NCBI GenBank assembly: GCA_023958095.1
Contig: JAMLGJ010000002.1
Span: 123,395 to 187,394, forward strand
Direction: 5' to 3'
Source: Microthrixaceae bacterium
GTDB taxonomy: Bacteria; Actinomycetota; Acidimicrobiia; Acidimicrobiales; Microtrichaceae
Length of the DNA stretch: 64,000 nt
Both the position numbers and the translations under genes were made by a program. The notes under the pieces were generated by a model. It saw only the letters and a program-made list of their open reading frames with translations. It made no database searches and was not told the origin of the DNA. Each line of letters begins with the position of its first letter. Positions within the stretch are counted from its first letter, which is position 1. Positions 50,444-58,094 of this stretch are shown one piece after another.

Positions 50444-50474
50444 TGCAGTGACTGCAATATTGCGTGGAATGCAA
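50444..50474 (+). promoter_or_regulatory. TetR operator candidates between MMPL and TetR genes
   Basis: TGCAGTGACTGCA (50444-50456) is a perfect palindrome around a central G. TTGC (50460-50463) and GCAA (50471-50474) form a second inverted pair. Both lie in the 75-bp divergent region and would cover both promoters. Confidence 0.6.
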
Positions 50475-50495
50475 ACTCATGTCAAGCTGTGATCC

Positions 50496-51101
50496 ATGGG
50501 CACGGAACCGGGCCTGCGGGAACGCAAGAAGCTGCAACGGCGGGCGGCGATCGAGGCGGCAGCGCTCGACCTGTTCGAGGAGCACGGCTTCGACGGCACC
50601 ACCACCGAGCAGATCGCCGCACGCGCCGACATCGCGCCCCGAACCTTCTTCTCGTACTTCGCCACCAAGGAGGACGTGGTCCTCGCCGACTACGCGCAGC
50701 GTCTGGACCGCATCGTGGAGGAACTGGCCCGCCGGCCCGCAGGGGAGAGTCCCTGGGATGCACTCCGGGCGTCCTTGCTGGTGGTGGCCTCGGACTACGA
50801 GGACGAACGGTCCGCGCTGATGCGTCGGTTCAGGATCATGACGACGAACCCCTCGGTGTTCGCACGCAGCCTGGCGCTCCAGGCCGGTTGGGAGGACACG
50901 TTGTCATCGGTGATCTCGGGGCGGATCGACACCGACGGTGAACAGGGCGGGATGCTCGCCCGTCTGCTCGCGGCATCCGCACTGGCGGCCATGCGGTCGG
51001 CGATCCGGCACTGGGTCACGAGCGGTCACCGTGATCCGCTGCCGAAGCTCGTCACGACCTGTTTCGACCAGCTCGCGCGGGGCCTCGCCGACGTCCCCTG
51101 A
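50496..51101 (+). CDS. TetR/AcrR-family transcriptional regulator
   Basis: A 201-residue regulator with a standard HTH: RRAAIEAAALDLFEEHGFDG, then TTEQIAARADIAPRTFFSYF and ATKEDVVLADY. The C-terminal domain resembles the MftR-like TetR_C_17 type (VVASDYEDERSALMRRFRIM). It is divergent from the MMPL exporter and most likely represses it and itself through the palindromes at 50444-50474. Confidence 0.92.
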   Translation: MGTEPGLRERKKLQRRAAIEAAALDLFEEHGFDGTTTEQIAARADIAPRTFFSYFATKEDVVLADYAQRLDRIVEELARRPAGESPWDALRASLLVVASDYEDERSALMRRFRIMTTNPSVFARSLALQAGWEDTLSSVISGRIDTDGEQGGMLARLLAASALAAMRSAIRHWVTSGHRDPLPKLVTTCFDQLARGLADVP

Positions 51102-51162
51102 ACACCTCGGCCACCGGTTCCCCCCCGGGGTGTGTGCTTCGGCTCCCGCGTCGGGGTGCCGG

Positions 51163-52656
51163 TCAGTGGCCCGACGAGGTGTGTCCACTGAGGCGCCGGT
51201 GCAACTCCGTGCTGGACGGGTTCAGGCCGGCGATCTCCGCATGTGTGCCGTGGCGTTCGAACTTGGCCACGATCGTGTCGAGCACCGCCACGGCCGAGCC
51301 GTCCCAGATGTGGGCGTCGGTGAGGTCGATGACCACGTTCGGGGTCTCCTCGAAGTAGTCGAAGGCGTGCACGAGCTCGTTCGTGGAGGCGAAGAACAAC
51401 TCGCCGGTGACGTGGTAGATCCGCACGTTGTGGTCGGGATCGACGATGTCGTTCACCTCGACGAGGTGAGCGACGTTGCGGGCGAAGAAGACCGCTGACA
51501 ACAACACGCCGCAGAGCACCCCCACAGCGAGGTTGTGGGTGAACACGACGATCGCCACGGTCGTGACCATGACGGCGGTCTCGCTGCGCGGGTTGCGCCT
51601 GATCACATCCGGGCGGATGCTCGACCAGTCGAAGGTGGAGATGGACACCACGACCATCACCGCCACCAACGCCGCCATCGGAATGGCGGCGACGAGTGGG
51701 CCGGCGACGAGGATCATGACGAGCAGGAACACGCCGGCTGAGAGCGTCGAGAGCCTGGTGCGCCCGCCGCTTCGCAGGTTGATCATCGACTGGCCGATCA
51801 TCGCGCAACCCGCCATGCCGCCCAGGAACCCGGTGGCGACGTTCGCGATGCCCTGACCGCGGGACTCGCGTCCGGTGTCGGAGTTCTCGTCTGTCATGTC
51901 GTCCATCAGCTGTGCGGTGAGCAGCGACTCCAGCAGACCGACCACGGCGAGGGTGAACGCTACGGGGGCAATGATCGACAGGGTCTCGAAGGAGAGCGGC
52001 ACATCGGGCAGCGCGAGGCCGGGAAGCGACGACGGAAGCTCTCCCATGTCGCCCACCGTGGGCACCACGAGTCCGAACATGGCCGCAGCCGCCGCGATCA
52101 GGGCGATGGCCACGAGCGGTGACGGGACGGCCTTGGTCAGCCTGGGGAAGAGGTAGATGACGGCGATCCCGGCCCCCACCATCAGGTAGACGGCGGTTCC
52201 CTCGCCGACGAAGTGGTCGAGTTGTGCCATGAAGATGAGGATCGCCAGGGCGTTCACGAATCCCGTCATGACCGAACGCGGAACGAACCGCATGAGCTTG
52301 CCCACACCCAGGGCCCCGAAGGCGAGCTGGAACAACCCGGCGAGGATCGTTGCGGCGAAGACGTACTCCACGCCGTGGTCCCTGACCAGGGGCACGAGCA
52401 CGAGTGCCATGGCGGCGGTGGCGGCGGAGATCATGCCCTTGCGGCCACCGGCGAACGCGATGATGATCGCGATCGACAGGGAAGCGTAGAGCCCGACCTT
52501 CGGGTCGACCCCGGCGATGACCGAGAACGAGATCGCCTCCGGTATCAAGGCCAGCGCCACGACCAGACCGGCGAGGATGTCGGCACGGGGATTCGAGAAC
52601 CATTCGTCGGAGAGGCGCGATGAGCGCATACGCGAGAGTGCGAGGGTGGGTGACAT
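51163..52656 (-). CDS. SulP/SLC26-family anion transporter with STAS domain
   Basis: A 497-residue protein. About 11-12 membrane segments start with [20 protein letters not shown], the SLC26 signature, and include [20 protein letters not shown]. The STAS domain (about 400-490) has [20 protein letters not shown] and [17 protein letters not shown]. Members move sulfate, bicarbonate or other anions with sodium or protons. The short N-terminus and high similarity to cyanobacterial-like BicA/SulP forms make bicarbonate possible; not decidable here. A second SulP gene lies at 62208. Confidence 0.93.
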   Translation of the reverse strand: MSPTLALSRMRSSRLSDEWFSNPRADILAGLVVALALIPEAISFSVIAGVDPKVGLYASLSIAIIIAFAGGRKGMISAATAAMALVLVPLVRDHGVEYVFAATILAGLFQLAFGALGVGKLMRFVPRSVMTGFVNALAILIFMAQLDHFVGEGTAVYLMVGAGIAVIYLFPRLTKAVPSPLVAIALIAAAAAMFGLVVPTVGDMGELPSSLPGLALPDVPLSFETLSIIAPVAFTLAVVGLLESLLTAQLMDDMTDENSDTGRESRGQGIANVATGFLGGMAGCAMIGQSMINLRSGGRTRLSTLSAGVFLLVMILVAGPLVAAIPMAALVAVMVVVSISTFDWSSIRPDVIRRNPRSETAVMVTTVAIVVFTHNLAVGVLCGVLLSAVFFARNVAHLVEVNDIVDPDHNVRIYHVTGELFFASTNELVHAFDYFEETPNVVIDLTDAHIWDGSAVAVLDTIVAKFERHGTHAEIAGLNPSSTELHRRLSGHTSSGH

Positions 52657-52683
52657 TCAGTGGCTTTCCACTCGAGGTCTGCA

Positions 52684-52858
52684 GCGGTCCGATCGTGGTT
52701 GGACCGCCGGGGCTCAGGTTGGCCCTCGCGCTCAGCCGGGCGTCTGCCGGTGCCCGAGGCGTAGCGCGGACCGCCGCACCGTAGCTGGGTCGCAGCTCCA
52801 CGGAGGTGTTGCGCGGCTGTGACATCCGTCGGCGCCCTCACCGGTGTGCCGGTGAGGG
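52684..52858 (-). other. Two strong hairpins in the SulP upstream region
   Basis: GCGGTCC/GGACCGC (52684-52690 and 52701-52707) and CCCTCACCGG/CCGGTGAGGG (52835-52844 and 52849-52858, tetraloop TGTG) lie 28-202 bp before the SulP ATG. The remainder of 52657-53071 shows no gene. They could be 5'-leader regulatory structures or a terminator remnant. Confidence 0.45.
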
Positions 52859-53071
52859 TCACCGCTGGTTGCACGCGCTCGTCGGGCTTCCCGGGCAGCG
52901 GAGGATCCCGCTCCGGCTCGCCGACCGCTCCGGGCAGCAGTTGGCGGGAATCCAGAGCCAGGAGATCGGACATGCACGAGCAGCTAACCTGCGAGTCGGG
53001 CCGTTGTCCACGCGCAGGATTCGTGAGACCACGTGCGGAACGAACAGGGGCATCGAAACAGGGGGAGTTAG

Positions 53072-53640
53072 ATGGTCCAAGCGTTGCGTTCGCGTGCAGG
53101 GGTGCCACTGGTGGTGGTCCTCTTCGCAGGTGCCGCTGCGTGCGTCCCACCTCCCGCTCTGACCGAACCGGGATGCCAGGCCGACGCCGTCATCAGGAAC
53201 CTGCAGGCTCCGGTAGCGGTTCGCTTCGCCGACGACGGTCGGGTTCTCCTATCCGAGCGCGCGGGGAGGATCCTCACCCACGACTCGGTCCATGACGCCT
53301 CGGCAACCGTCGTGGCCACACTGTGGAGCTTCTCACCACGATGTGGGACGAGGGGCGCATGCGAATCTCGGACTACTCCCGCCAGTGCATCTTCTTCGTT
53401 CCACTCTCTGCCGACGGTCCCATGACTTCTCGCGACGCAGCACGTCCATGACCGACCTCGGTGCGATCGACCTTCCCGTCGAAGGCGCCTAGGTGCCGGG
53501 GACCCAGGTCCAGTTCTCCGGCTACGCCACGGATGCCGAACAGGGCCTGTTGGATCCGGCGGATCTCGTTTGGACCTTCACGATCCAGCACTGCGACGCA
53601 CCCGTTCAGGCGGGACGGACCCCTTCAGCTGGGTGGCGTC
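53072..53640 (+). pseudogene. Decayed PQQ-type glucose/sorbosone dehydrogenase-like lipoprotein
   Basis: The frame from ATG 53072 (GGGGGAG upstream) has a signal with lipobox AAC and then NLQAPVAVRFADDGRVLLSE with RAGRILTHDSV, the first blade of soluble PQQ glucose/sorbosone dehydrogenase-like propellers. Coding sense is lost after about 53320. A separate frame at 53490-53610 reads VPGTQVQFSGYATDAEQGLL, then DPADLVWTFTIQHCD, a domain found far downstream in intact homologues. Most of the protein is deleted. Its end overlaps the convergent gene at 53625. Confidence 0.72.
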
Positions 53641-54269
53641 CCGTCGGCAGAGCGCCGCCGTGCGACGACGACGAGCCCTGCCGCCACGAGCAGGACCGCC
53701 GCTGTGGCGGTGACCCACCAGATCACCGTCGTTGATCCGTCATCGGTGCTGCTCGACGATCCGTCCGCCTCCGGTGCCGAATCGGCAGCGGTGCGGTTGG
53801 TTCCGGCGCCGGCAGCCGGCAGAACGGTGGCGTTCGGCTCGGAGACGACGGGCACCTGGGCACCCTCTCCGACCACGTCCTGGACGACCGACAGGGTGGC
53901 CCGGGGATCCACCGAGGTGAAGCGCACCGACCACTGCATCTCGGTGGGGAACTCGACAGTCGCGCGGTAGAGCCCGTCGCCCACGGGCGACATGGTCACC
54001 GGACCGAGGGTCTCCCGTCCCTCGAACTGGCCCACCGGCCCCTCCGCGAACGCGGTGACCGCGGCGCCCTCGACGGGGTGGCCGTCGCCCTCGTAGGTGA
54101 GCCGCACCGTGTACTCGACCGCCAGCTCACCTGCGGGATTCGCGGAGTCCACGGTCAGCACCACCTCGCCTCCGTGCGCGGCGGCACGACCGGGTACGAC
54201 CACGCTGGATGTCAGCATTCCCGACACCGCCACGATGATCGCCGTGGTCAGCATGGTCGCCTTGCGCAT
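53625..54269 (-). CDS. Exported membrane-anchored protein, YtkA/FixH-like domain
   Basis: A 214-residue protein with an N-terminal signal peptide (MLTTAIIVAVSGMLTSSVVV), mature start near AAAHGGEVVLTV, an Ig-like domain of about 90 residues (EYTVRLTYEGDGHPVEGAAV, then MSPVGDGLYRATVEFPTEMQ) that resembles YtkA/FixH/CopC-type domains, a Ser/Thr linker, a transmembrane helix and RRRS. The His after the signal could bind copper, but this is inference. It converges on the dehydrogenase remnant. Confidence 0.7.
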   Translation of the reverse strand: MRKATMLTTAIIVAVSGMLTSSVVVPGRAAAHGGEVVLTVDSANPAGELAVEYTVRLTYEGDGHPVEGAAVTAFAEGPVGQFEGRETLGPVTMSPVGDGLYRATVEFPTEMQWSVRFTSVDPRATLSVVQDVVGEGAQVPVVSEPNATVLPAAGAGTNRTAADSAPEADGSSSSTDDGSTTVIWWVTATAAVLLVAAGLVVVARRRSADGTPPS

Positions 54270-54416
54270 TGCCTCCTCCTCCCGGTCCCGTCCGAAGCGT
54301 ACCGACCATCGCCGGGGTGCAGTGCAGGAGAGCTTCGGGGAGGAGCGCCTTCGTCCGCGCAGTGGCCCCGGCGGGGTAGAGTCCCTCTCGACACCGAACG
54401 GGAGGATGGCGCTGCG

Positions 54417-54452
54417 ATGAAGGCAACCCTCGTCGAGGTCGGTACGTCGTGA
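54417..54452 (+). CDS. Possible 11-codon leader peptide before the ABC operon
   Basis: ATG 54417 opens MKATLVEVGTS and stops at 54450-54452, overlapping the GTG start of the ATPase (GTGA). GGGAGG lies 12-13 bases upstream. It may couple ribosomes onto the ATPase start, which has no Shine-Dalgarno sequence of its own. Confidence 0.3.
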   Translation: MKATLVEVGTS

Positions 54453-55339
54453 CGGCCATCGAGGCCCGGGGACTGACCAAGCGGTGGGGTTCGTTCACCG
54501 CAGTGGACTCACTCGACCTAGCGGTCGCCGAGGGCGAGTGCTATGCCTTCCTCGGGCGCAACGGCGCCGGCAAGTCCACCACGGCCCGCATGCTGCTCGA
54601 CTTCATCCACCCGAGCGCCGGGTCCGTGCAGGTCCTCGGCGGATCCGGGCGGGACCCCGGGGTGCGTGCGCGGATCGGCTACCTCCCCGGCGACCTGAAC
54701 CTGCCGCGCTCGATCACCGCAAGCGAGGCGATCAGCTACTTCGGTTCAATCGGTTCGCCACCGGACCCCCCTGAGTTGGACGACCTGATCGAACGACTCG
54801 GCATGAACCGGGACCGTCCGTTCCACAACCTCTCCACCGGCGGACGCCGGAAGGTCGGGCTGGTGCTCGCGTTCATGGGTGACCCCGACCTGCTCATCCT
54901 GGACGAACCCACCAGCGGCCTCGACCCGGTGCTGCAGGACACCTTCCGGGAGATCCTCAACGAACGCAAGGAGCGCGGCGCCACGGTGTGGCTCACCTCC
55001 CATGTGATGTCGGATGTGGAACACGTCGCGGACCGTGTCGGGTTGATCGACCGGGGGCGTCTCGCTCAGGAGCTTTCCATGGAGGACCTGCGCCGCCAGA
55101 GCACCGGGGACATCCAGCTCAGCTTCGGTGGGCCGCCGGACGCGTCCTGGTTCGACTCGGTTCCGGGGGTGAGCGACGTCACGGTGAACGGCGACGACCT
55201 CAGCCTGCACCTCGACGGTCCCGTCACCGCTGTGCTGGCCCGAGCAGCCGAGCTGGGAGCGGTCGGGATCCGCACCCACCAGCGCGAGCTCGAGGACATC
55301 TTCCTCGAGACCTACTCCCGGGGGGAGGACGACCGATGA
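54449..55339 (+). CDS. ABC transporter ATP-binding protein
   Basis: A 296-residue exporter ATPase: Walker A LGRNGAGKST (35-44), a Q-loop-like IGYLPGDLNLP, a variant signature NLSTGGRRKVG, Walker B LLILDEPTSGLD and switch His in LTSHVMSDVE. The C-terminal extension is that of ABC-2 exporters. It overlaps the permease gene by four bases. The substrate is unknown. Confidence 0.93.
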   Translation: MTAIEARGLTKRWGSFTAVDSLDLAVAEGECYAFLGRNGAGKSTTARMLLDFIHPSAGSVQVLGGSGRDPGVRARIGYLPGDLNLPRSITASEAISYFGSIGSPPDPPELDDLIERLGMNRDRPFHNLSTGGRRKVGLVLAFMGDPDLLILDEPTSGLDPVLQDTFREILNERKERGATVWLTSHVMSDVEHVADRVGLIDRGRLAQELSMEDLRRQSTGDIQLSFGGPPDASWFDSVPGVSDVTVNGDDLSLHLDGPVTAVLARAAELGAVGIRTHQRELEDIFLETYSRGEDDR

Positions 55340-56190
55340 GGCGAAGCTGGCTCATCTACTTGCGCTGGATGCGGGACCGCTGTCGCTCGACTATCTGGTG
55401 GAGCATCGGCATCACGCTCGTGAGCGTCGTTACCGCGGCGTTCTATCCGAGCCTCACCAGTGCTGCGGGCAGCGAGCTCGGGTCCAACAGCTCGAGCACG
55501 ATGTCCTCCCTGCTGGGCCTGGGCGAGGGGATCGACCCGTCCACACCGGTCGGCTTCCTGTGGTCGTTCAACTACTCCAACCAGCTGCCCTGGCTGCTCA
55601 TGGCACTCGGCATAGCGCTCGGCACCGCGTCGATCTCGGGTGACGAGTCCGACGGCACCCTGGAGTACCTGCTGGCCAAGCCGGTGACCCGCACCGAGGT
55701 CGCGATGGCGCGCTTCGGCGGGATGGTCACGGTGCTGTTGGTGGCGTCGGTGGTGAACCTGGTGGGCGTCGCAGCGACGATGCCACTGTTCGACCTGACC
55801 GACCCGGTGACGGTCACCGCCCTCGATGGATCGACCTCCACCGCCGCGGGTGCAACCGTCGGCGACCTGTTCGTGGGGGGACTCTCAGCGATGGCGGTCG
55901 GGCTGGGATCCGGCGCGGTCGCCTACCTCGTCGGAGCAGCCACGGGCAGGCGGGGACTCGCCATGGGGGTGTCGTCCGGTTTCGCGGTGGCCGGGTACGT
56001 GCTCTACACGCTGTCGAACGTCACCGGGGACTTCGAGTGGGTGACCTGGCTGTCGCCGTGGAGGTGGTTCGTCGACGACGCCATGATGGTCAACGGCATG
56101 ACAGTGGACATCCTCTGGCCCGTGGCCCTCGCCGCGGTGTCGCTGGGCCTCGGCTGGGCGCTGTTCCTGAGGCGAGACCTGCAGAGCTGA
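55336..56190 (+). CDS. ABC-2 type transporter permease
   Basis: A 284-residue protein with about six membrane helices. SISGDESDGTLEYLLAKPVT, with TRTEVAMARF after it, is the characteristic ABC-2 permease loop. The ATG lies in the ATGA overlap with the ATPase stop, confirming a two-gene export operon. Confidence 0.92.
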   Translation: MRRSWLIYLRWMRDRCRSTIWWSIGITLVSVVTAAFYPSLTSAAGSELGSNSSSTMSSLLGLGEGIDPSTPVGFLWSFNYSNQLPWLLMALGIALGTASISGDESDGTLEYLLAKPVTRTEVAMARFGGMVTVLLVASVVNLVGVAATMPLFDLTDPVTVTALDGSTSTAAGATVGDLFVGGLSAMAVGLGSGAVAYLVGAATGRRGLAMGVSSGFAVAGYVLYTLSNVTGDFEWVTWLSPWRWFVDDAMMVNGMTVDILWPVALAAVSLGLGWALFLRRDLQS

Positions 56191-56248
56191 GGCTCCGGGG
56201 ACCCGCACCTGAGCCGTGGACCCTCGACGGTCCGTCGAGCCCGCCGGC

Positions 56249-57220
56249 TCAGAACCCCGGTCTGCCGCCCGGTCCGCCGCCAGGACCACCACCCGCACCG
56301 GGACCACCACCCGACCCGCCGCTGGAGCTGCCCTCGGGGTCTAGCCCCACGACGATCAGGGCGCGCCGGCCACCGGTTGTCGAACCGACGCTGATGTCCT
56401 CGTCATCGTTGACCGCAAGGAGCAGGTCGGCATCGCCTCCGGTCACGTGGTCGCTCGCGTTGTCGGTGTCGGGCATGCCGAAGCCGGCGTACACGCCGCT
56501 GGAGAGCACCTCCTCGTTGAGGGAATCCTCGAAGAGGTACTGGGTGGTGAGAACCGTGGAGTCGTCGATGTGCACCTTGGAGTGGATGTGCACCGCCCGG
56601 CTCGGGTACCAGCCGGGCCAGATCGTGTGGAACTCGACGATCCCCTCGTCGTTGGTGACCTGCGAGCCGCGCAGGAAGGTGGTACCGGGCCCGTCGTCGT
56701 CGGCTGTGTAGCCATCCGCGTAGGCCGAGTAGTCACCGTCGATGTCGCAGTGCCAGATCTCAACGGTGGCCCCGGCGATCGGTGCGCACGCCTCGTCGAC
56801 GACCTGGATGCCCATCCGCAGCGGCATGCCGGTGCGGTCCTCGGTCACGTCGCGACGTTCGATCTGGTCCTCGGTGGGGAACGGCCCGGCAGTGAGATCG
56901 GGAAGCAGCTCACAGGTTCCGAGGCCGGCGAAGTCCGTGGCGCTGAACGCGGTCGTCGCCGGCGTCCCCGTGGCGAGCGCGGAGGTGGCGGTGCTGCTCG
57001 AGGTGGCCGCACCCGAACCGGCTGCTGCGGCGGTGGTGCTCGCGATCGACCCCGAAGAGCCGATCGCGGATCCGCAGGCCGCCAGCACGAGCCCGCCGCC
57101 GAGAGCGCCGCCCCAGGTGAGGATGCGGCGCCGTGACAGCATCGGGTCCCGTTCCGCTCCGGTCGCGCTGGGGTGCGGGCGGGTCCCGGTGGTGTCGGTC
57201 TGGTCGTCGATCATGGCCAC
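56249..57220 (-). CDS. Tat-exported lipoprotein intradiol ring-cleavage dioxygenase
   Basis: A 323-residue protein. SRRRILTWGG is a twin-arginine signal, ending in the lipobox LAAC (C49). The catalytic domain has all four iron ligands of intradiol dioxygenases: Y164 (DGDYSAY), Y205 (WPGWYPSR) and H211/H213 (VHIHSKVH). The family splits catechol-type rings using Fe(III); exported members may act on lignin-like aromatics. The extreme C-terminus is a Gly/Pro-rich tail of about 30 residues. An ATG at residue 27 is an alternative start. It converges with the ABC permease. Confidence 0.9.
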   Translation of the reverse strand: MAMIDDQTDTTGTRPHPSATGAERDPMLSRRRILTWGGALGGGLVLAACGSAIGSSGSIASTTAAAAGSGAATSSSTATSALATGTPATTAFSATDFAGLGTCELLPDLTAGPFPTEDQIERRDVTEDRTGMPLRMGIQVVDEACAPIAGATVEIWHCDIDGDYSAYADGYTADDDGPGTTFLRGSQVTNDEGIVEFHTIWPGWYPSRAVHIHSKVHIDDSTVLTTQYLFEDSLNEEVLSSGVYAGFGMPDTDNASDHVTGGDADLLLAVNDDEDISVGSTTGGRRALIVVGLDPEGSSSGGSGGGPGAGGGPGGGPGGRPGF

Positions 57221-57287
57221 AGTGTGAACGACGCTCCCGGGAACCAGGCGTCAAGCGGCTGTGAGTTGCCTGTGAGTGCCCGGGCGT

Positions 57288-58043
57288 TCAGCGCGGCAGG
57301 CGACGCCAGATCCACGCCGGCACCAGGCGCGCCACGAAGTACAGGGGACGCAGGGTGGCCGGCACCCAGATGCGGGTGCGACCCCGACGCAGCCCTTGAA
57401 TGACCGCATCGGCGACCTGGTCGGGCGTGCTCGACAGGGGGGCGGGGTCCATTCCCTCGGTCATCCGTCCGATCACGAACCCCGGCCGCACCAACAGCAG
57501 GCCCACACCCGATCCGGCCAAGGCGTCCGCGAGGCCGTTCGCGAAGCCGTCGAGGCCCGCCTTGGCCGAGCCGTAGACGTAGTTGGCCCGGCGCACCCTG
57601 ATGCCCGCCACGGAGGAGAACACCACCAGCTGTCCGCTGCCGGCGTCGCGCATCCTCTTGGCGAGCTCCGTGAGTGCCACCACCTGGGCGACGAAGTCGG
57701 TGTGCAGGATCTGCGCCGCGTGCGTGGCGTCGCGCTCGGCGAGGGCCTGGTCACCGAGTATTCCGAAGGCGACCACCGCAAGGCCGATCGGACCGTGCGC
57801 GGCGATGACCTCGTCGAACACGGCGGCGTGGGAAGCAAGGTCGTCCGCGTCGAACTCGACGCAGTGGACCTCGGTGGCTCCGGCCCGCTCGAGCAGCGCC
57901 ACCTCATCGGTCAGGTCACCGGCACGGCGGGCCGCCAGGACGACGGTGCGCCCCGGAGCGATCCTCCGGGCGACCTCGAGGCCGATCTCGCTTCGTCCCC
58001 CGAGCACCAGCACTGCCCCGGCGGGTGGGCCACTGTTTGCCAT
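57288..58043 (-). CDS. Short-chain dehydrogenase, DprE2-like (decaprenylphosphoryl ketoribose reductase type)
   Basis: A 251-residue SDR from ATG 58043. It has VLVLGGRSEIGLEVARRIA (the GGTSEIG-type glycine motif of DprE2), VVAFGILGD, SSVAGIRVRRANYVYGSAKA (catalytic Ser, Tyr, Lys; the VRRANYVYGSxKAGLDGF block matches mycobacterial DprE2) and the C-terminal IWRRLPR. DprE2 completes epimerisation of decaprenylphosphoryl ribose to arabinose for arabinan synthesis. DprE1 is not in the window, so a different ketosugar substrate is possible. Confidence 0.85.
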   Translation of the reverse strand: MANSGPPAGAVLVLGGRSEIGLEVARRIAPGRTVVLAARRAGDLTDEVALLERAGATEVHCVEFDADDLASHAAVFDEVIAAHGPIGLAVVAFGILGDQALAERDATHAAQILHTDFVAQVVALTELAKRMRDAGSGQLVVFSSVAGIRVRRANYVYGSAKAGLDGFANGLADALAGSGVGLLLVRPGFVIGRMTEGMDPAPLSSTPDQVADAVIQGLRRGRTRIWVPATLRPLYFVARLVPAWIWRRLPR

Positions 58044-58082
58044 GGCGGGACAGTCTGCCAGCGCCGCACGGCCTCGGGTGCC

Positions 58083-58088
58083 TACGGT
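58083..58088 (+). promoter_or_regulatory. -10 box of the monooxygenase gene
   Basis: TACGGT lies six bases before the ATG at 58095 with no ribosome-binding site between; a leaderless transcript is likely. Confidence 0.4.
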
Positions 58089-58094
58089 GCGGCC

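Noticed and set aside
48849..50492. 547-residue forward ORF opposite the MMPL gene
   Set aside because: Antisense to a well-supported transporter and of Gly/His/Arg-rich shadow composition.
51026..52825. 599-residue reverse ORF over the SulP gene
   Set aside because: Alternative frame of the SulP gene; Arg/His-rich without membrane segments.
57276..58094. 273-residue upstream extension of the monooxygenase
   Set aside because: It is antisense to the DprE2-like gene; ATG 58095 has a -10 box in leaderless position and a conserved start.
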